Virus record (IMG/VR): IMGVR_UViG_3300037486_000088
Coordinates: 1 to 41,734 of that record
Length of the DNA: 41,734 nucleotides
Source: a virus
Reading direction: 5' to 3' (one strand)
Shown here: piece by piece, positions 1 to 6,834 of the stretch
Position numbering within the stretch: position 1 is the first letter of the stretch
Layout of the letters: every line of letters starts with the position of its first letter
Notes under the pieces: generated by a model
The model's database searches: none
The model's input: the letters and a program-made list of their open reading frames with translations, nothing else
Told to the model about the DNA's origin: nothing
Position numbers and translations under genes: made by a program

Positions 1-127
1 GGCGGAGAGCGATCAGAAGAACCATATCCTGACGCGGGAGCAGTGCCAGGAGCTACATGCCGAACGGTTGGCCTCCGTGTACCGGCAGATTGACGCCCTG
101 TACCAGCGGTACGGCGACCGGCGGCAA
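1..127. repeat. Left copy of 127-bp terminal direct repeat
   Basis: Bases 1-127 are identical to bases 41608-41734. The repeat lies inside one gene that reads unbroken across the join, so the contig is circular or circularly permuted. A length of exactly 127 matches a common assembler k-mer size, which makes an assembly overlap more likely than a true short terminal repeat. Confidence 0.97.
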
Positions 128-148
128 GGGGACCGGAGTACGGACTGA
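2..148 (+). CDS. 3' part of coiled-coil membrane protein gene that starts at 41411
   Basis: This open frame has no start in the window and continues from 41411-41734 across the circle junction. The last residues end at TGA 146-148, which overlaps the ATG of the endolysin (ATGA-type coupling). The visible part is charged and rich in Glu, Gln and Arg, consistent with a coiled-coil tail. See the entry at 41411 for the whole 114-residue protein. Bases 2-127 duplicate the window end, so this is not a second gene. Confidence 0.8.
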   Translation, partial: AESDQKNHILTREQCQELHAERLASVYRQIDALYQRYGDRRQGDRSTD

Positions 149-510
149 TGGGCGACCTGAGCGAACATTTCAGCCGGTCTGAGTTCCGCTGCGCCTGTAA
201 TTGTGGCCTGGATACTATTGACCCCACGCTTGTCCGTCACCTCGAACACGCCCGGATGCTCCTCGCCCGTCCCATTCACATCACCTCGGGGATTCGCTGT
301 CCGGCGCACAACCGCGCCGTCAAGGGCGAACCCAACTCCGCCCACCTGATCGGCCTCGCCTCCGACATCGCGTGTCCGTCCTCGTATGAACGGTACGATT
401 TGCTCATGGCATTGTTGACCGCAGCCTTTGCCCGCGTGGGCATCGGAAAGGACTTCATCCATGTGGACATCGACCGGACCAAGCCGCGAGACATCTGTTG
501 GCTATACTGA
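148..510 (+). CDS. M15-family peptidase endolysin
   Basis: This is a 120-residue cell-wall peptidase that resembles the D-Ala-D-Ala carboxypeptidase / M15 fold used by phage endolysins to cut peptide cross-links in peptidoglycan. The zinc-site motifs are visible: SAHLIGLASD supplies H66 and D73, and IHVDID supplies H105 with D107. The length fits a single catalytic domain with no separate wall-binding domain, as is common for phages of Gram-negative hosts. It has no signal peptide, so it needs the holin encoded two genes downstream. The start overlaps the preceding stop, and lysis genes surround it. Confidence 0.88.
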   Translation: MGDLSEHFSRSEFRCACNCGLDTIDPTLVRHLEHARMLLARPIHITSGIRCPAHNRAVKGEPNSAHLIGLASDIACPSSYERYDLLMALLTAAFARVGIGKDFIHVDIDRTKPRDICWLY

Positions 511-526
511 ACTGAGCCCCCTTCAG

Positions 527-658
527 ATGGTCGCGCTGGAGGCGATGCTCGATCCGTTCTGCCCGCAGACGGGTGGCGGGATGTACCGCCCTGAGGATTG
601 CCTGCCCTGGTGTACCATCTGCCGCGACCTGTTGATTGTGAGAGGAGGCACCGCCTAA
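527..658 (+). CDS. Small cysteine-containing protein in lysis cassette
   Basis: A 43-residue frame between endolysin and holin. Its TAA (656-658) overlaps the holin ATG in a TAATG arrangement typical of translational coupling, which is the main support for it being real. It contains CLPWCTIC, a cysteine cluster that could bind metal. No clear ribosome site precedes ATG 527, and the frame is open further upstream without a good start, so the start is uncertain. Function not recognised. Confidence 0.5.
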   Translation: MVALEAMLDPFCPQTGGGMYRPEDCLPWCTICRDLLIVRGGTA

Positions 659-1029
659 TGGACCCAGTATTGGCTGACCTCATCCGGCAAATCCTCTCCA
701 CCGTACTCCAGGCGGCCGCAGTAGCGGTGCTCGGACTGGCGACCGTCTGGGCCAAGCGGATCAGTGACAAGTACGGGGCCAAGCTGACCGACGATCAGCA
801 AGCGCACATTGCCAAACTCGCTAAGGATGCGGTGTACTACGCCGAAGAGTGGGCCGCCAAGCGAGGCGGGGCGGCGGCTGGCGCAAATGGCGAATGGAAA
901 CTCGGCGTGGCCGCACGGTATATGGCCTATCGTCAACCGAACCTCTCCCCCGTCGTGGCCAAGACCGTGATCCACGCGGCGTTGGGAAGTATTGCGGGTG
1001 TTGGGGCAAGCAAGACGGTCGGAACCTAA
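658..1029 (+). CDS. Holin, LLH-type
   Basis: This is a 123-residue protein with one N-terminal membrane segment (about residues 10-32, rich in Ala, Val and Leu), followed by an amphipathic Ala/Lys/Glu-rich domain containing KLAKDAVYYAEEW and a conserved-looking C-terminal helix pair. This pattern matches the LLH-family phage holins, which time lysis by opening the inner membrane. ATG 658 is chosen over the longer frame from 598 because AGGAGG (643-648) sits 9 bases before it and the ATG overlaps the previous stop. It lies between the endolysin and a lipoprotein, as expected in a lysis cassette. Confidence 0.75.
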   Translation: MDPVLADLIRQILSTVLQAAAVAVLGLATVWAKRISDKYGAKLTDDQQAHIAKLAKDAVYYAEEWAAKRGGAAAGANGEWKLGVAARYMAYRQPNLSPVVAKTVIHAALGSIAGVGASKTVGT

Positions 1030-1043
1030 CCACGGAGGTTGTC

Positions 1044-1295
1044 ATGCGACTCATCCTGTTCGTGGTGCTCGCGGTCCTGATGTCCGGCTGCGCGATCTAT
1101 CAGGCCCAGACGATTGACGAATACGTGGCGCTCACCAAGGCCACGGAGGGCAACGGGTGCATCTACATCCGGGGCAACTCCCGGCCCTATGCCGACGTGT
1201 CTATCCTGAGCATCGTCGCATGGGGCAAGAACGCCCCGAAGTATGACGAGTGCCTGAAGGCGATCCCGCCGGAAGCGCGGACCCTCGCGCCATGA
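1044..1295 (+). CDS. Small lipoprotein, possible outer spanin
   Basis: An 83-residue protein starting MRLILFVVLAVLMSGC: a short hydrophobic signal ending in a lipobox-like LMSGC with the lipidated cysteine at about residue 16. A GGAGG site lies at 1034-1038. Its place after endolysin and holin suggests an outer-membrane spanin component that helps break the outer membrane, but the mature part lacks the proline-rich look of classical Rz1. It could instead be a host-surface lipoprotein. The stop overlaps the start of the next micro-ORF. Confidence 0.65.
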   Translation: MRLILFVVLAVLMSGCAIYQAQTIDEYVALTKATEGNGCIYIRGNSRPYADVSILSIVAWGKNAPKYDECLKAIPPEARTLAP

Positions 1296-1372
1296 TCGTC
1301 CTGGAAGCCTTGTTCGTCGGCCTCGTCTGCGCGTTATTCCTGGTGCTGGCGATTGGGGGACGAAAGAGGTAA
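1292..1372 (+). CDS. 26-residue membrane peptide
   Basis: The ATG at 1292 overlaps the lipoprotein stop (ATGA). The predicted peptide is one hydrophobic helix (LFVGLVCALFLVLAIGG) with a basic end (RKR). It is the last gene before the terminator at 1390. The overlap and the clean transmembrane shape support it. It might act in lysis timing or with the lipoprotein, but no homologue is recognised. Confidence 0.55.
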   Translation: MIVLEALFVGLVCALFLVLAIGGRKR

Positions 1373-1389
1373 CTACATGGAAAGACACG

Positions 1390-1423
1390 GCCCCCGGAGC
1401 AGTAGTCCGGGGGCTTTTGTTTT
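1390..1423 (+). terminator. Rho-independent terminator ending the late/lysis operon
   Basis: A perfect 9-bp stem, GCCCCCGGA (1390-1398) with TCCGGGGGC (1406-1414), a 7-base loop, then TTTTGTTTTCT. It follows the last lysis gene and precedes the early promoter, so it separates late from early transcription. Confidence 0.92.
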
Positions 1424-1436
1424 CTGAAAATAGTTG

Positions 1437-1465
1437 TTGACAGGGTATTGGGGTGAGAGTACCAT
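1437..1465 (+). promoter_or_regulatory. Early sigma-70 promoter
   Basis: A perfect -35 TTGACA (1437-1442), a 17-base spacer and -10 TACCAT (1460-1465). The predicted start near 1472 falls on an operator-like palindrome just before a Cro-like gene. The -35 and spacer begin TTGACAGGGT, as in the promoter at 6835. Confidence 0.75.
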
Positions 1466-1472
1466 CGCCTCA

Positions 1473-1487
1473 ACGTTAACCTAACGT
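1473..1487. promoter_or_regulatory. Operator-like palindrome ACGTTA-ACC-TAACGT
   Basis: Perfect 6-bp arms separated by 3 bases at the predicted transcription start of the early promoter. It is a likely site for the small HTH protein encoded immediately downstream, which would give autoregulation. The assignment to that protein is inferred. Confidence 0.6.
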
Positions 1488-1502
1488 GGAGGCAATAAAG
1501 AA

Positions 1503-1682
1503 ATGACACGCAAGGAAATTCAAGACGCGCTGAGAGAGCGCGGCATCTCTCAAGCGAGTATCGCCAGGGAAGCGAAGATATACCCCGCCACGTTCTCCCA
1601 ATTCCTTCGCCGGAAGTTCAAGTCAGAACGCCTCTCACGGTTGCTCGACAAGAAACTCGGAGTGGAAGGAGCCATCCGATGA
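1503..1682 (+). CDS. Cro-like helix-turn-helix regulator, 59 residues
   Basis: A short protein beginning MTRKEIQDALRERGISQ with a clear HTH pattern: ISQASIAREAKIYPATFSQF reads as helix 2, turn and recognition helix of the XRE/Cro class. It ends with a Leu-rich dimer-like helix. A ribosome site (GGAGG at 1487-1491) lies 11 bases upstream of ATG 1503. The gene directly follows a strong promoter and a palindrome, so it probably controls that promoter. Its stop (1680-1682) overlaps the next ATG. No partner repressor on the other strand is seen here, so this is not a classic CI/Cro pair. Confidence 0.75.
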   Translation: MTRKEIQDALRERGISQASIAREAKIYPATFSQFLRRKFKSERLSRLLDKKLGVEGAIR

Positions 1683-2125
1683 ACGGGTATAAGGCCCTTG
1701 CGGCAGCGGTGATCGTCCGGGCGGCCTTGGATCTTGCGGATGCCATGACTATCCCAAAGCGACGACCACCGGAAACGGATACGTCTTATCAGAAGCGTCT
1801 CGCAAAGTGGAATGCGAGCAAGCGAGCGAAGAAGTCTCCGAGACCTGCGAAAGACAAGGGGGAAACCCAAAGGGACTTTTCGGTAAGGATCGCACAATGG
1901 CGAGACCATTGGCCGACCTGTGAAGCGGCTACCTTCTTGACCAGTGAACATGGCGAACTTGCCAGGAGTAGAAAATTCTGGTGTGAAGGTAGCGGGATTT
2001 CTTCCACCTATGTTCGAGAGTCCACCCAGAGAATCATCACCAAAGCCAAGGCCGGAGCGCATCGGCAGGCTGTTGAGGTTCTACGCGGAGTGAATAGGTT
2101 TCTTGGGTTAGTGGCTCTCCGATGA
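1679..2125 (+). CDS. Early protein of unknown function
   Basis: A 148-residue protein with an Ala-rich start followed by a strongly basic stretch (QKRLAKWNASKRAKKSPRP) and a C-terminal part with STQRIITKAKAG. It overlaps the HTH gene by four bases and has AAGGAG at 1666-1671, so the start is well supported. The basic composition suggests nucleic-acid binding, and the position suggests an early take-over role, but no family is recognised. Confidence 0.65.
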   Translation: MNGYKALAAAVIVRAALDLADAMTIPKRRPPETDTSYQKRLAKWNASKRAKKSPRPAKDKGETQRDFSVRIAQWRDHWPTCEAATFLTSEHGELARSRKFWCEGSGISSTYVRESTQRIITKAKAGAHRQAVEVLRGVNRFLGLVALR

Positions 2126-2280
2126 AACCCCTCCTCGTTCGTACCCTCGCCGGCCTGCTCGACCGCTATTGGCTCTCCGACCTCGCCACCGATCGCGAGG
2201 CGGAACAAGTGGCGCGCGACAATCGTGGCCTCATGTGGTGGTGGGAGGAGCAGGAAGGCAGCAGCCTGTTGTTTTGGTAG
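2122..2280 (+). CDS. Small Trp-rich protein of unknown function
   Basis: A 52-residue frame whose ATG overlaps the preceding stop (ATGA). The C-terminal half contains GLMWWWEEQEG and ends LLFW. The overlap and continuous packing with its neighbours support coding. Function not recognised. Confidence 0.55.
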   Translation: MKPLLVRTLAGLLDRYWLSDLATDREAEQVARDNRGLMWWWEEQEGSSLLFW

Positions 2281-2288
2281 GAGGGAAC

Positions 2289-2372
2289 ATGCTTAGCACT
2301 AGCCAGCACGTCTTACTAATCGTCCTGTCGGTCCTCGTGTGCTTCTTGTTGGGGTACGGCGTCACACGCTAG
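2289..2372 (+). CDS. 27-residue membrane peptide
   Basis: A micro-ORF with one hydrophobic helix (VLLIVLSVLVCFLLGYGV) and a terminal Arg. A strong AGGAGG lies at 2279-2284, close to ATG 2289. It is one of several tiny membrane proteins in the early region. Confidence 0.5.
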   Translation: MLSTSQHVLLIVLSVLVCFLLGYGVTR

Positions 2373-2381
2373 GAGGCTCCC

Positions 2382-2648
2382 ATGCGCATACTCAAGTCGC
2401 GCCCCGATCCTCACCCCCGCGGCGAATATCTCACGGCCATGAACGCGAAGCTGGACGCCTACGTCAAGGCGCATTGCCCGACCACGGACGTCACGGGCTG
2501 GGAGTCGCGGAAAACCCTGACGCGGGAGTCGTTGATCGCGCTGCACGAAGAGGCGGGATGTCGGTGGTTCCACAAGGGCGACACCGTGACGCAGGGCGCA
2601 TGGGTGGTAGCGCCGAGCCTGGTGATGGCGGAGCGGGAGGGGCGATGA
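2382..2648 (+). CDS. Early protein of unknown function
   Basis: An 88-residue protein preceded by TAGGAGG (2371-2377). It has a mixed charged sequence with a C-terminal segment GCRWFHKGDTVTQGAWVV. Its stop overlaps the start of the methyltransferase gene (ATGA), so the two are probably co-translated. No family recognised. Confidence 0.65.
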   Translation: MRILKSRPDPHPRGEYLTAMNAKLDAYVKAHCPTTDVTGWESRKTLTRESLIALHEEAGCRWFHKGDTVTQGAWVVAPSLVMAEREGR

Positions 2649-3310
2649 CCTTGTACTATCAAGATTCAGCAGTGATGATCTACCACGGGAATTGCCGGGA
2701 GTGGATGGACTCCTTGCCTGAATGCTTTCGTGTAAGTTCCGTAGTTACTGATCCACCATTCGGTATTAATTGGTCTCGGGCTACATGGACAGACAAGGAA
2801 GAGGATTATCCGGAATTGATGAAATGGCTAGTCGGCAGTTGTAATCGAGTGTCTGACGGATGGTGCTTCGTCTTTCAGGCTATGCTCAACGTCGGACATT
2901 TCCATGAATGGTTTCCAGAGGGTTTTAGGATATTCGCTGCCTGTAAGAATTTCGCGCAGGTTCGTCCGACTGGAATGTGGCACAGCTGGGACCCGGTAGT
3001 GGTGTGGAACACGTCACCGAACACGTCACCGAACAGTGTCACTGTGAATAGAGACTATCATGTGGGAAACGTGGCGGGAGTCTTTGGGGAAAATAACGGG
3101 CATCCCTGTCCACGGCCAATAGACACCATGAGGCATATCTGTGCGATAGCTTCTCCTGTCGGTGGAACAATCCTCGACCCCTTCATGGGCTCCGGCACCA
3201 CTCTCCGTGCCGCCAAGGACCTCGGACGCAAGGCTATCGGCATCGAGATCGAAGAACGATACTGCGAGATCGCCGCCAAACGCATGAGCCAGGAGGTGTT
3301 GCCGCTATGA
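2645..3310 (+). CDS. DNA methyltransferase (N6-adenine / N4-cytosine class)
   Basis: A 221-residue methyltransferase with catalytic motif IV first (DPPF, residues 36-39) and the SAM-binding motif late (DPFMGSGTT, about residue 178). This is the order of beta-class amino-methyltransferases. It transfers a methyl group from SAM to an adenine or cytosine amino group in DNA. No restriction endonuclease is adjacent, so it is an orphan, probably protecting phage DNA or marking it for regulation. A short tandem repeat encodes NTSPNTSPN at about 3007-3034. The start at 2645 overlaps the previous stop; the longer frame upstream belongs to the preceding gene. Confidence 0.88.
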   Translation: MTLYYQDSAVMIYHGNCREWMDSLPECFRVSSVVTDPPFGINWSRATWTDKEEDYPELMKWLVGSCNRVSDGWCFVFQAMLNVGHFHEWFPEGFRIFAACKNFAQVRPTGMWHSWDPVVVWNTSPNTSPNSVTVNRDYHVGNVAGVFGENNGHPCPRPIDTMRHICAIASPVGGTILDPFMGSGTTLRAAKDLGRKAIGIEIEERYCEIAAKRMSQEVLPL

Positions 3311-3396
3311 CTCCCCTCGATGACCTCCTCTGTCTCCTCGTGCTGTGGCTCGTGATGCTGCTACCGCTGGGGCTATTCTATGGAGGGCGACCATGA
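3307..3396 (+). CDS. 29-residue membrane peptide
   Basis: The ATG overlaps the methyltransferase stop, and the TGA (3394-3396) overlaps the next ATG. The peptide is mostly one hydrophobic helix (LLCLLVLWLVMLLPLGLF). The overlaps on both sides argue that it is translated. Function unknown. Confidence 0.55.
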   Translation: MTPLDDLLCLLVLWLVMLLPLGLFYGGRP

Positions 3397-3524
3397 ACAC
3401 AATGAGCTTCTGGCGATTTGTGTGGGGCTACTTCTTCCCGCGGAGATCCTTCGACCTGACCGGGGACGGCGCATCCAAGGTGTATGCGGCGATGGCGATG
3501 GCGCAGGGGAGGAAGGGGGAATGA
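3393..3524 (+). CDS. Small protein of unknown function
   Basis: A 43-residue protein between two overlapping neighbours: its ATG sits in the preceding stop, and its TGA (3522-3524) overlaps the RuvC-like start. It has an aromatic N-terminus (SFWRFVWGYFF) then a basic, Ala-rich end. No family recognised. Confidence 0.55.
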   Translation: MNTMSFWRFVWGYFFPRRSFDLTGDGASKVYAAMAMAQGRKGE

Positions 3525-3970
3525 TTGTCTTGGCGATTGACCCAGGCCCCAAGGAGTCGGCGTATGTCCTGTACGACGGGAAGGGAATAATTGCTAGTGA
3601 TTACCTGTTAAATGAAGACATGCTTTCCATGTTCTGCTTGACGCCACCAGAACATACCGATTTAGTTGTTGAATGGATCGAAGGATATGGGCTGGCGGTC
3701 GGGAAGGAAACTTTCGAGACATGCTATTGGGTGGGTCGGTTCATTCAGGCGAATGGCAACGGACATCGTATCGGACGCAAAGCGATCAAGTCCCACCTGT
3801 GCAACACGACCCAAGCGAAGGACCGAGACATACGCGCTGCGCTGATAGATCGGTTCGGGGAACCTGGGACGAAGAAGAAGCCGGGGCCGACGTATGGAAT
3901 TACAGGTGATGAATGGTCCGCTTTGGCCTGCGCGGTCACCTTCGCGGACACGATGGTGAAGAATGAATAG
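3521..3970 (+). CDS. RuvC-like Holliday junction resolvase fold protein
   Basis: A 149-residue protein with the RNase-H-like signature of RuvC nucleases: first-strand aspartate in VLAIDPGPKES (D7), an acidic strand VVEWIEGYG (E51/E54) and a C-terminal GDEWSALACAV helix (about residue 130). Such phage enzymes cut branched DNA before packaging or during recombination. The start overlaps the previous stop, and the longer upstream frame belongs to other genes. An HNH gene overlaps its 3' end. Confidence 0.75.
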   Translation: MIVLAIDPGPKESAYVLYDGKGIIASDYLLNEDMLSMFCLTPPEHTDLVVEWIEGYGLAVGKETFETCYWVGRFIQANGNGHRIGRKAIKSHLCNTTQAKDRDIRAALIDRFGEPGTKKKPGPTYGITGDEWSALACAVTFADTMVKNE

Positions 3971-4571
3971 GCATACTGGCAGAGGGACATTTGTAGATAA
4001 GAAGTGTCCCGCATGCGGGAAGGATTTTACCGTTAGGTTTAATCGGCGCGTTCTCAAATATTGTAGCAGGGAGTGCAGCATAAAATCCCGAACAAGGTCG
4101 AACTGGCACAAATACGACGACCGAGAATGTCCACAATGTAAGTCGGTGTTCACGATCATATCTTGGAGGCGCTCACGTTTTTGCTGCCACAAGTGCAGCA
4201 GCGACTATAAGAGAGGAAAACCGAATGGGAGGCAAAGTGCCGACCAGAAAATTCGACAGGACAACTACCGAAGATATGTGATGCAGGACGGACGGAAGGT
4301 GCTCATTCACAGGCATGCCATTGAGGTGTCACTAGGACGTTTGTTGCAACCAACAGAGATCGTCCACCACATTGACCTAGATAAAACAAATATCTCCCTG
4401 GGTAATTTGGCCCTAATTGAAAACGAGCAAGAACACCAAGTGGCGCACAGAAGCATAGATGGCCTGATAAAGCCTCTCTTACTAAATGGGATTATCTTGT
4501 TCGTCGGGAATAGGTACGTCTTAAATAAGTCGGTCGCCGTGACCTGGGCGGATCAACACAAGGAGGCATGA
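3963..4571 (+). CDS. HNH endonuclease with two zinc ribbons
   Basis: A 202-residue protein. Two CPxC...C...C modules (about residues 15-39 and 56-78) precede an HNH core, IVHHIDLDKTN (H135, H136), followed by GNLALIENEQEHQ. This is the layout of free-standing homing-type HNH nucleases. The gene is visibly richer in A and T than its neighbours, and it overlaps the end of the resolvase gene by eight bases, which suggests later insertion. It probably spreads itself by cutting related phage genomes. Confidence 0.85.
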   Translation: MNRHTGRGTFVDKKCPACGKDFTVRFNRRVLKYCSRECSIKSRTRSNWHKYDDRECPQCKSVFTIISWRRSRFCCHKCSSDYKRGKPNGRQSADQKIRQDNYRRYVMQDGRKVLIHRHAIEVSLGRLLQPTEIVHHIDLDKTNISLGNLALIENEQEHQVAHRSIDGLIKPLLLNGIILFVGNRYVLNKSVAVTWADQHKEA

Positions 4572-4572
4572 C

Positions 4573-4758
4573 ATGCCACGTTTGACCCGTACCGAATTCG
4601 TAGACCTGTGCGTGCTCATCCAGGGACTCCAGACCAAGGACTTGCTCTCCATCCAAGAGCGCGTCAGGATTGAGGCGGAAAAGCGATTTGCAAAGGACAT
4701 CGAACAAATACAAAAGGAGTCAATGTTTATCGAAAAGGCCAAGGAGGAAGCCGCGTGA
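4573..4758 (+). CDS. Small charged helical protein
   Basis: A 61-residue protein, mostly predicted helix, with alternating acidic and basic residues in its second half (IQERVRIEAEKRFAKDIEQ). AAGGAGG lies at 4560-4566. Its TGA overlaps the GTG start of the next gene. A coiled-coil dimer is likely; function unknown. Confidence 0.6.
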   Translation: MPRLTRTEFVDLCVLIQGLQTKDLLSIQERVRIEAEKRFAKDIEQIQKESMFIEKAKEEAA

Positions 4759-4973
4759 CCTACGACGAGGTGCTGGCAGGCTTCCTGTCCCTGTCGCTTG
4801 AGGACATGGTGCGGTTCAGGCATGCAATCCCAGACATCATCTTCTACGCAGCCAGGAAGCACAAGCAAGCGTCCTGCACGCACCCAAACGTCCATCGCTA
4901 CGAGGAGCGGCGTGGGGACCGGTCGGTGGACGTCAGGTGTCAGTTATGCGGGGCGATTGTGGAGTGGCGATGA
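4755..4973 (+). CDS. Small zinc-ribbon protein
   Basis: A 72-residue protein read from GTG 4755, which overlaps the previous TGA (GTGA). AAGGAGG at 4740-4746 sits 8 bases upstream. The C-terminus has CTHP...CQLCGAIVEW, a likely single zinc site. No family recognised. Confidence 0.6.
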   Translation: MTYDEVLAGFLSLSLEDMVRFRHAIPDIIFYAARKHKQASCTHPNVHRYEERRGDRSVDVRCQLCGAIVEWR

Positions 4974-5125
4974 GACACCTACGTCCGTTCATCCGCGACA
5001 TCGAACTCATGGGACACCACCGGGATTGTCTTGCTCCACTGAACGGGATCTGCACATGTGCGATACATGACGAAGACGATTGGCAGGACTACTTAGAGTC
5101 GCTGCGGGAGGACCGACATGACTGA
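4970..5125 (+). CDS. Small acidic Cys/His protein
   Basis: A 51-residue frame overlapping its neighbours at both ends (ATGA at 4970; end inside the next gene). It contains GHHRDCLAPLNGICTCAIH, a Cys/His-rich patch that may bind metal, then an acidic tail. Coding is supported mainly by the overlaps. Confidence 0.55.
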   Translation: MRHLRPFIRDIELMGHHRDCLAPLNGICTCAIHDEDDWQDYLESLREDRHD

Positions 5126-6053
5126 GGCGGTTGCGTTACGAGAAGCCGATGCACTTCCAGTGTGGAACCCCAAGCAAGTGATCGCCATGGTAGACCTCGT
5201 GCATTCCATTATGAAGGAAGTCATGCGGCCCGGTGAACACTACGGGGTCATCCCCGGCACCGAGCGCAAGGACAAAGACGGGAAGGACATCAGCAAGCCG
5301 AGTCTCCTCCAGCCTGGGGCGCAGAAGTTGTGCATGACGTTCCGCCTCGTGCCGCGATACGACGTAGAGGAAACCATCCTGCCTGGTGGACACCTGGACG
5401 TGCGGACAAAGACCACTCTGACGCATATCGAGACGGAGCGTGTCGTGGGCTCCGGCGTTGGCTCCTGCTCCACGATGGAGGCGAAGTACCGATGGCGAAA
5501 GTCGGAACGCACCTGTCCGTCCTGTGGAAAGCCTGCCATCATCAAGGGCAAGGCTGAGTATGGTGGCGGGTGGCTCTGCTTCGACAAGAAGGGGGGGTGC
5601 AAGGCAAAGTACAAGGACGACGATCCAGTCATCACCTCGCAGATCGTGGGGCAAGCGGAGAACCCCGACATCGCGGACACCTGGAACACCGTGCGGAAGA
5701 TGAGCAAGAAGCGGTCATTCGTGGACGCCACGATCCAGGCGCTCGCGGTGAGCGATCTGTTCACGCAGGACGTGGAGGACTTCCAGGCGTCACCACCGGT
5801 GGAACCTGCGGAACCCAAGGATGTGACGCCGCCACCCGTGGACAATCAGGCGACCGTGATCGCCTTCGAGGAATGGAACACCGAACTCTCCCAGGCGGCT
5901 GACGAAACGAAACTCAAGGCATTGTGGAAGTCCCTGAGTGTCAAGGGGACGTGGGAACGGTTCTCGGGCGAGCAGCAAGTCAAGTTGACGATGGCCAAGG
6001 ACAAGCGCAAGGGGGCTCTGAGCGAGTCCGGCGCCCAGGCGTCGTTAGTCTAA
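5118..6053 (+). CDS. Putative recombination / ssDNA-annealing type protein with zinc insertion
   Basis: A 311-residue protein. The N-terminal domain contains RPGEHYGVIPGT and LLQPGAQKLCMTF. A four-cysteine zinc ribbon (about residues 133-165, starting CPSCGKP) is inserted in its middle. After it comes NTVRKMSKKRSFVDATIQAL followed by DLFTQDVEDF. That last signature recurs in phage proteins next to recombination genes, often described as ssDNA-binding or Rad52/Erf-like. The C-terminal quarter is Pro/Glu-rich and probably a linker plus protein-contact tail. The family link is from memory of motif shape, so function is tentative. Confidence 0.55.
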   Translation: MTEAVALREADALPVWNPKQVIAMVDLVHSIMKEVMRPGEHYGVIPGTERKDKDGKDISKPSLLQPGAQKLCMTFRLVPRYDVEETILPGGHLDVRTKTTLTHIETERVVGSGVGSCSTMEAKYRWRKSERTCPSCGKPAIIKGKAEYGGGWLCFDKKGGCKAKYKDDDPVITSQIVGQAENPDIADTWNTVRKMSKKRSFVDATIQALAVSDLFTQDVEDFQASPPVEPAEPKDVTPPPVDNQATVIAFEEWNTELSQAADETKLKALWKSLSVKGTWERFSGEQQVKLTMAKDKRKGALSESGAQASLV

Positions 6054-6055
6054 GC

Positions 6056-6187
6056 GTGCCCGTGCGCCTAGCGGCTCTCGCGCAGGCCCGGGCCGAATGC
6101 GCCGCCCTCGTGTGGGAGCATCGTGGCAAGTGCGTGAGCGATGAGTCGGCACGGGCGTTTATGGAGGAGATTCGGAGGACGCCATGA
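6056..6187 (+). CDS. Small Ala/Arg-rich protein
   Basis: A 43-residue frame with GTG start at 6056 (alternative GTG at 6062), two bases after the previous stop. It reads as a helical Ala-, Glu- and Arg-rich peptide. No clear ribosome site is seen and it overlaps the next micro-ORF in another frame, so this call is tentative. Confidence 0.4.
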   Translation: MPVRLAALAQARAECAALVWEHRGKCVSDESARAFMEEIRRTP

Positions 6188-6269
6188 ACCGGATGATCCC
6201 CTCTGGTTTATAGTAATTGCATGGGTATTGGGAGCCATTGCTGGATGGTTTATGAGGGGGACGCCATGA
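6141..6269 (+). CDS. 42-residue membrane protein
   Basis: A basic N-terminus (MSRHGRLWRRFGGRH) is followed by one hydrophobic helix (LWFIVIAWVLGAIAGWF). The stop at 6267-6269 overlaps the next ATG (6266) in an ATGA junction. The positive-inside layout and the coupling support a real inner-membrane peptide, although most of it overlaps the preceding frame. Confidence 0.5.
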   Translation: MSRHGRLWRRFGGRHEPDDPLWFIVIAWVLGAIAGWFMRGTP

Positions 6270-6577
6270 GCAATGTTGGAGATTGGTGCCTAACTGGTGA
6301 AAAGCACTGCGTATGCGTCCCCGGATTGCGAGAAGAGATCGCGCGGCTGACGGCGCAGATAAACGAGCACGAAGAGGCCGAAGCTGCGGTGTGTCCAGAG
6401 GATGTCGGGTGTATCGAATACATCAAGACGCTCACGGCGCGGCTGGCCGAAGTGGAGCGGGAGAATGTGCGACTGGCGCAAGAGCACACCCAATGCCACG
6501 AGCAGAATAGCCGTCTCGTCTCGGAGCATTACATCCTCCGCGCCGACCTCGCGGCGTCGCTGGAGGATCGGCCATGA
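6266..6577 (+). CDS. Coiled-coil protein
   Basis: A 103-residue protein with long heptad-like helices (REEIARLTAQINEHEEAEA and LTARLAEVERENVRLAQE) and an N-terminal Cys-containing head (CLTGEKHCVC). I choose ATG 6266, with GAGGGGG just upstream and overlap of the preceding stop, rather than the longer frame from 6221. It overlaps the next gene by four bases. Likely a dimer; function unknown. Confidence 0.65.
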   Translation: MSNVGDWCLTGEKHCVCVPGLREEIARLTAQINEHEEAEAAVCPEDVGCIEYIKTLTARLAEVERENVRLAQEHTQCHEQNSRLVSEHYILRADLAASLEDRP

Positions 6578-6828
6578 CGACCCACGAAGAATGGTACGCT
6601 GGATCACCTGGAAGTCGCACCGTCTCCAGCAGCGATTATCACGCCAAGTGCACAGGGTGCGTGGAGCGGGAGAAGCGCATCGCGGACCTGGAGGCGCGAT
6701 GGACTGAGCGCGAGGCGTGCTATCGCAAGTGGGGCGTGCTGCCATGTCCCTCGTGCCAGGCGGCGAATGAGCGCATCGCTGACCTGGAGCGCGAGTTAGC
6801 AGCGTTTCAGAATGCGGCGGGGGCGTGA
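6574..6828 (+). CDS. Coiled-coil zinc-ribbon protein
   Basis: An 84-residue protein with two CxxC pairs (CTGC at about residue 26 and CPSC near 58). Each is followed by a heptad-like helix containing ERIADLE/KRIADLE, suggesting an internal duplication. It ends the first early operon, six bases before the next promoter. It resembles its upstream neighbour in style and may pair with it. Confidence 0.65.
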   Translation: MTTHEEWYAGSPGSRTVSSSDYHAKCTGCVEREKRIADLEARWTEREACYRKWGVLPCPSCQAANERIADLERELAAFQNAAGA

Positions 6829-6834
6829 TCGCGC

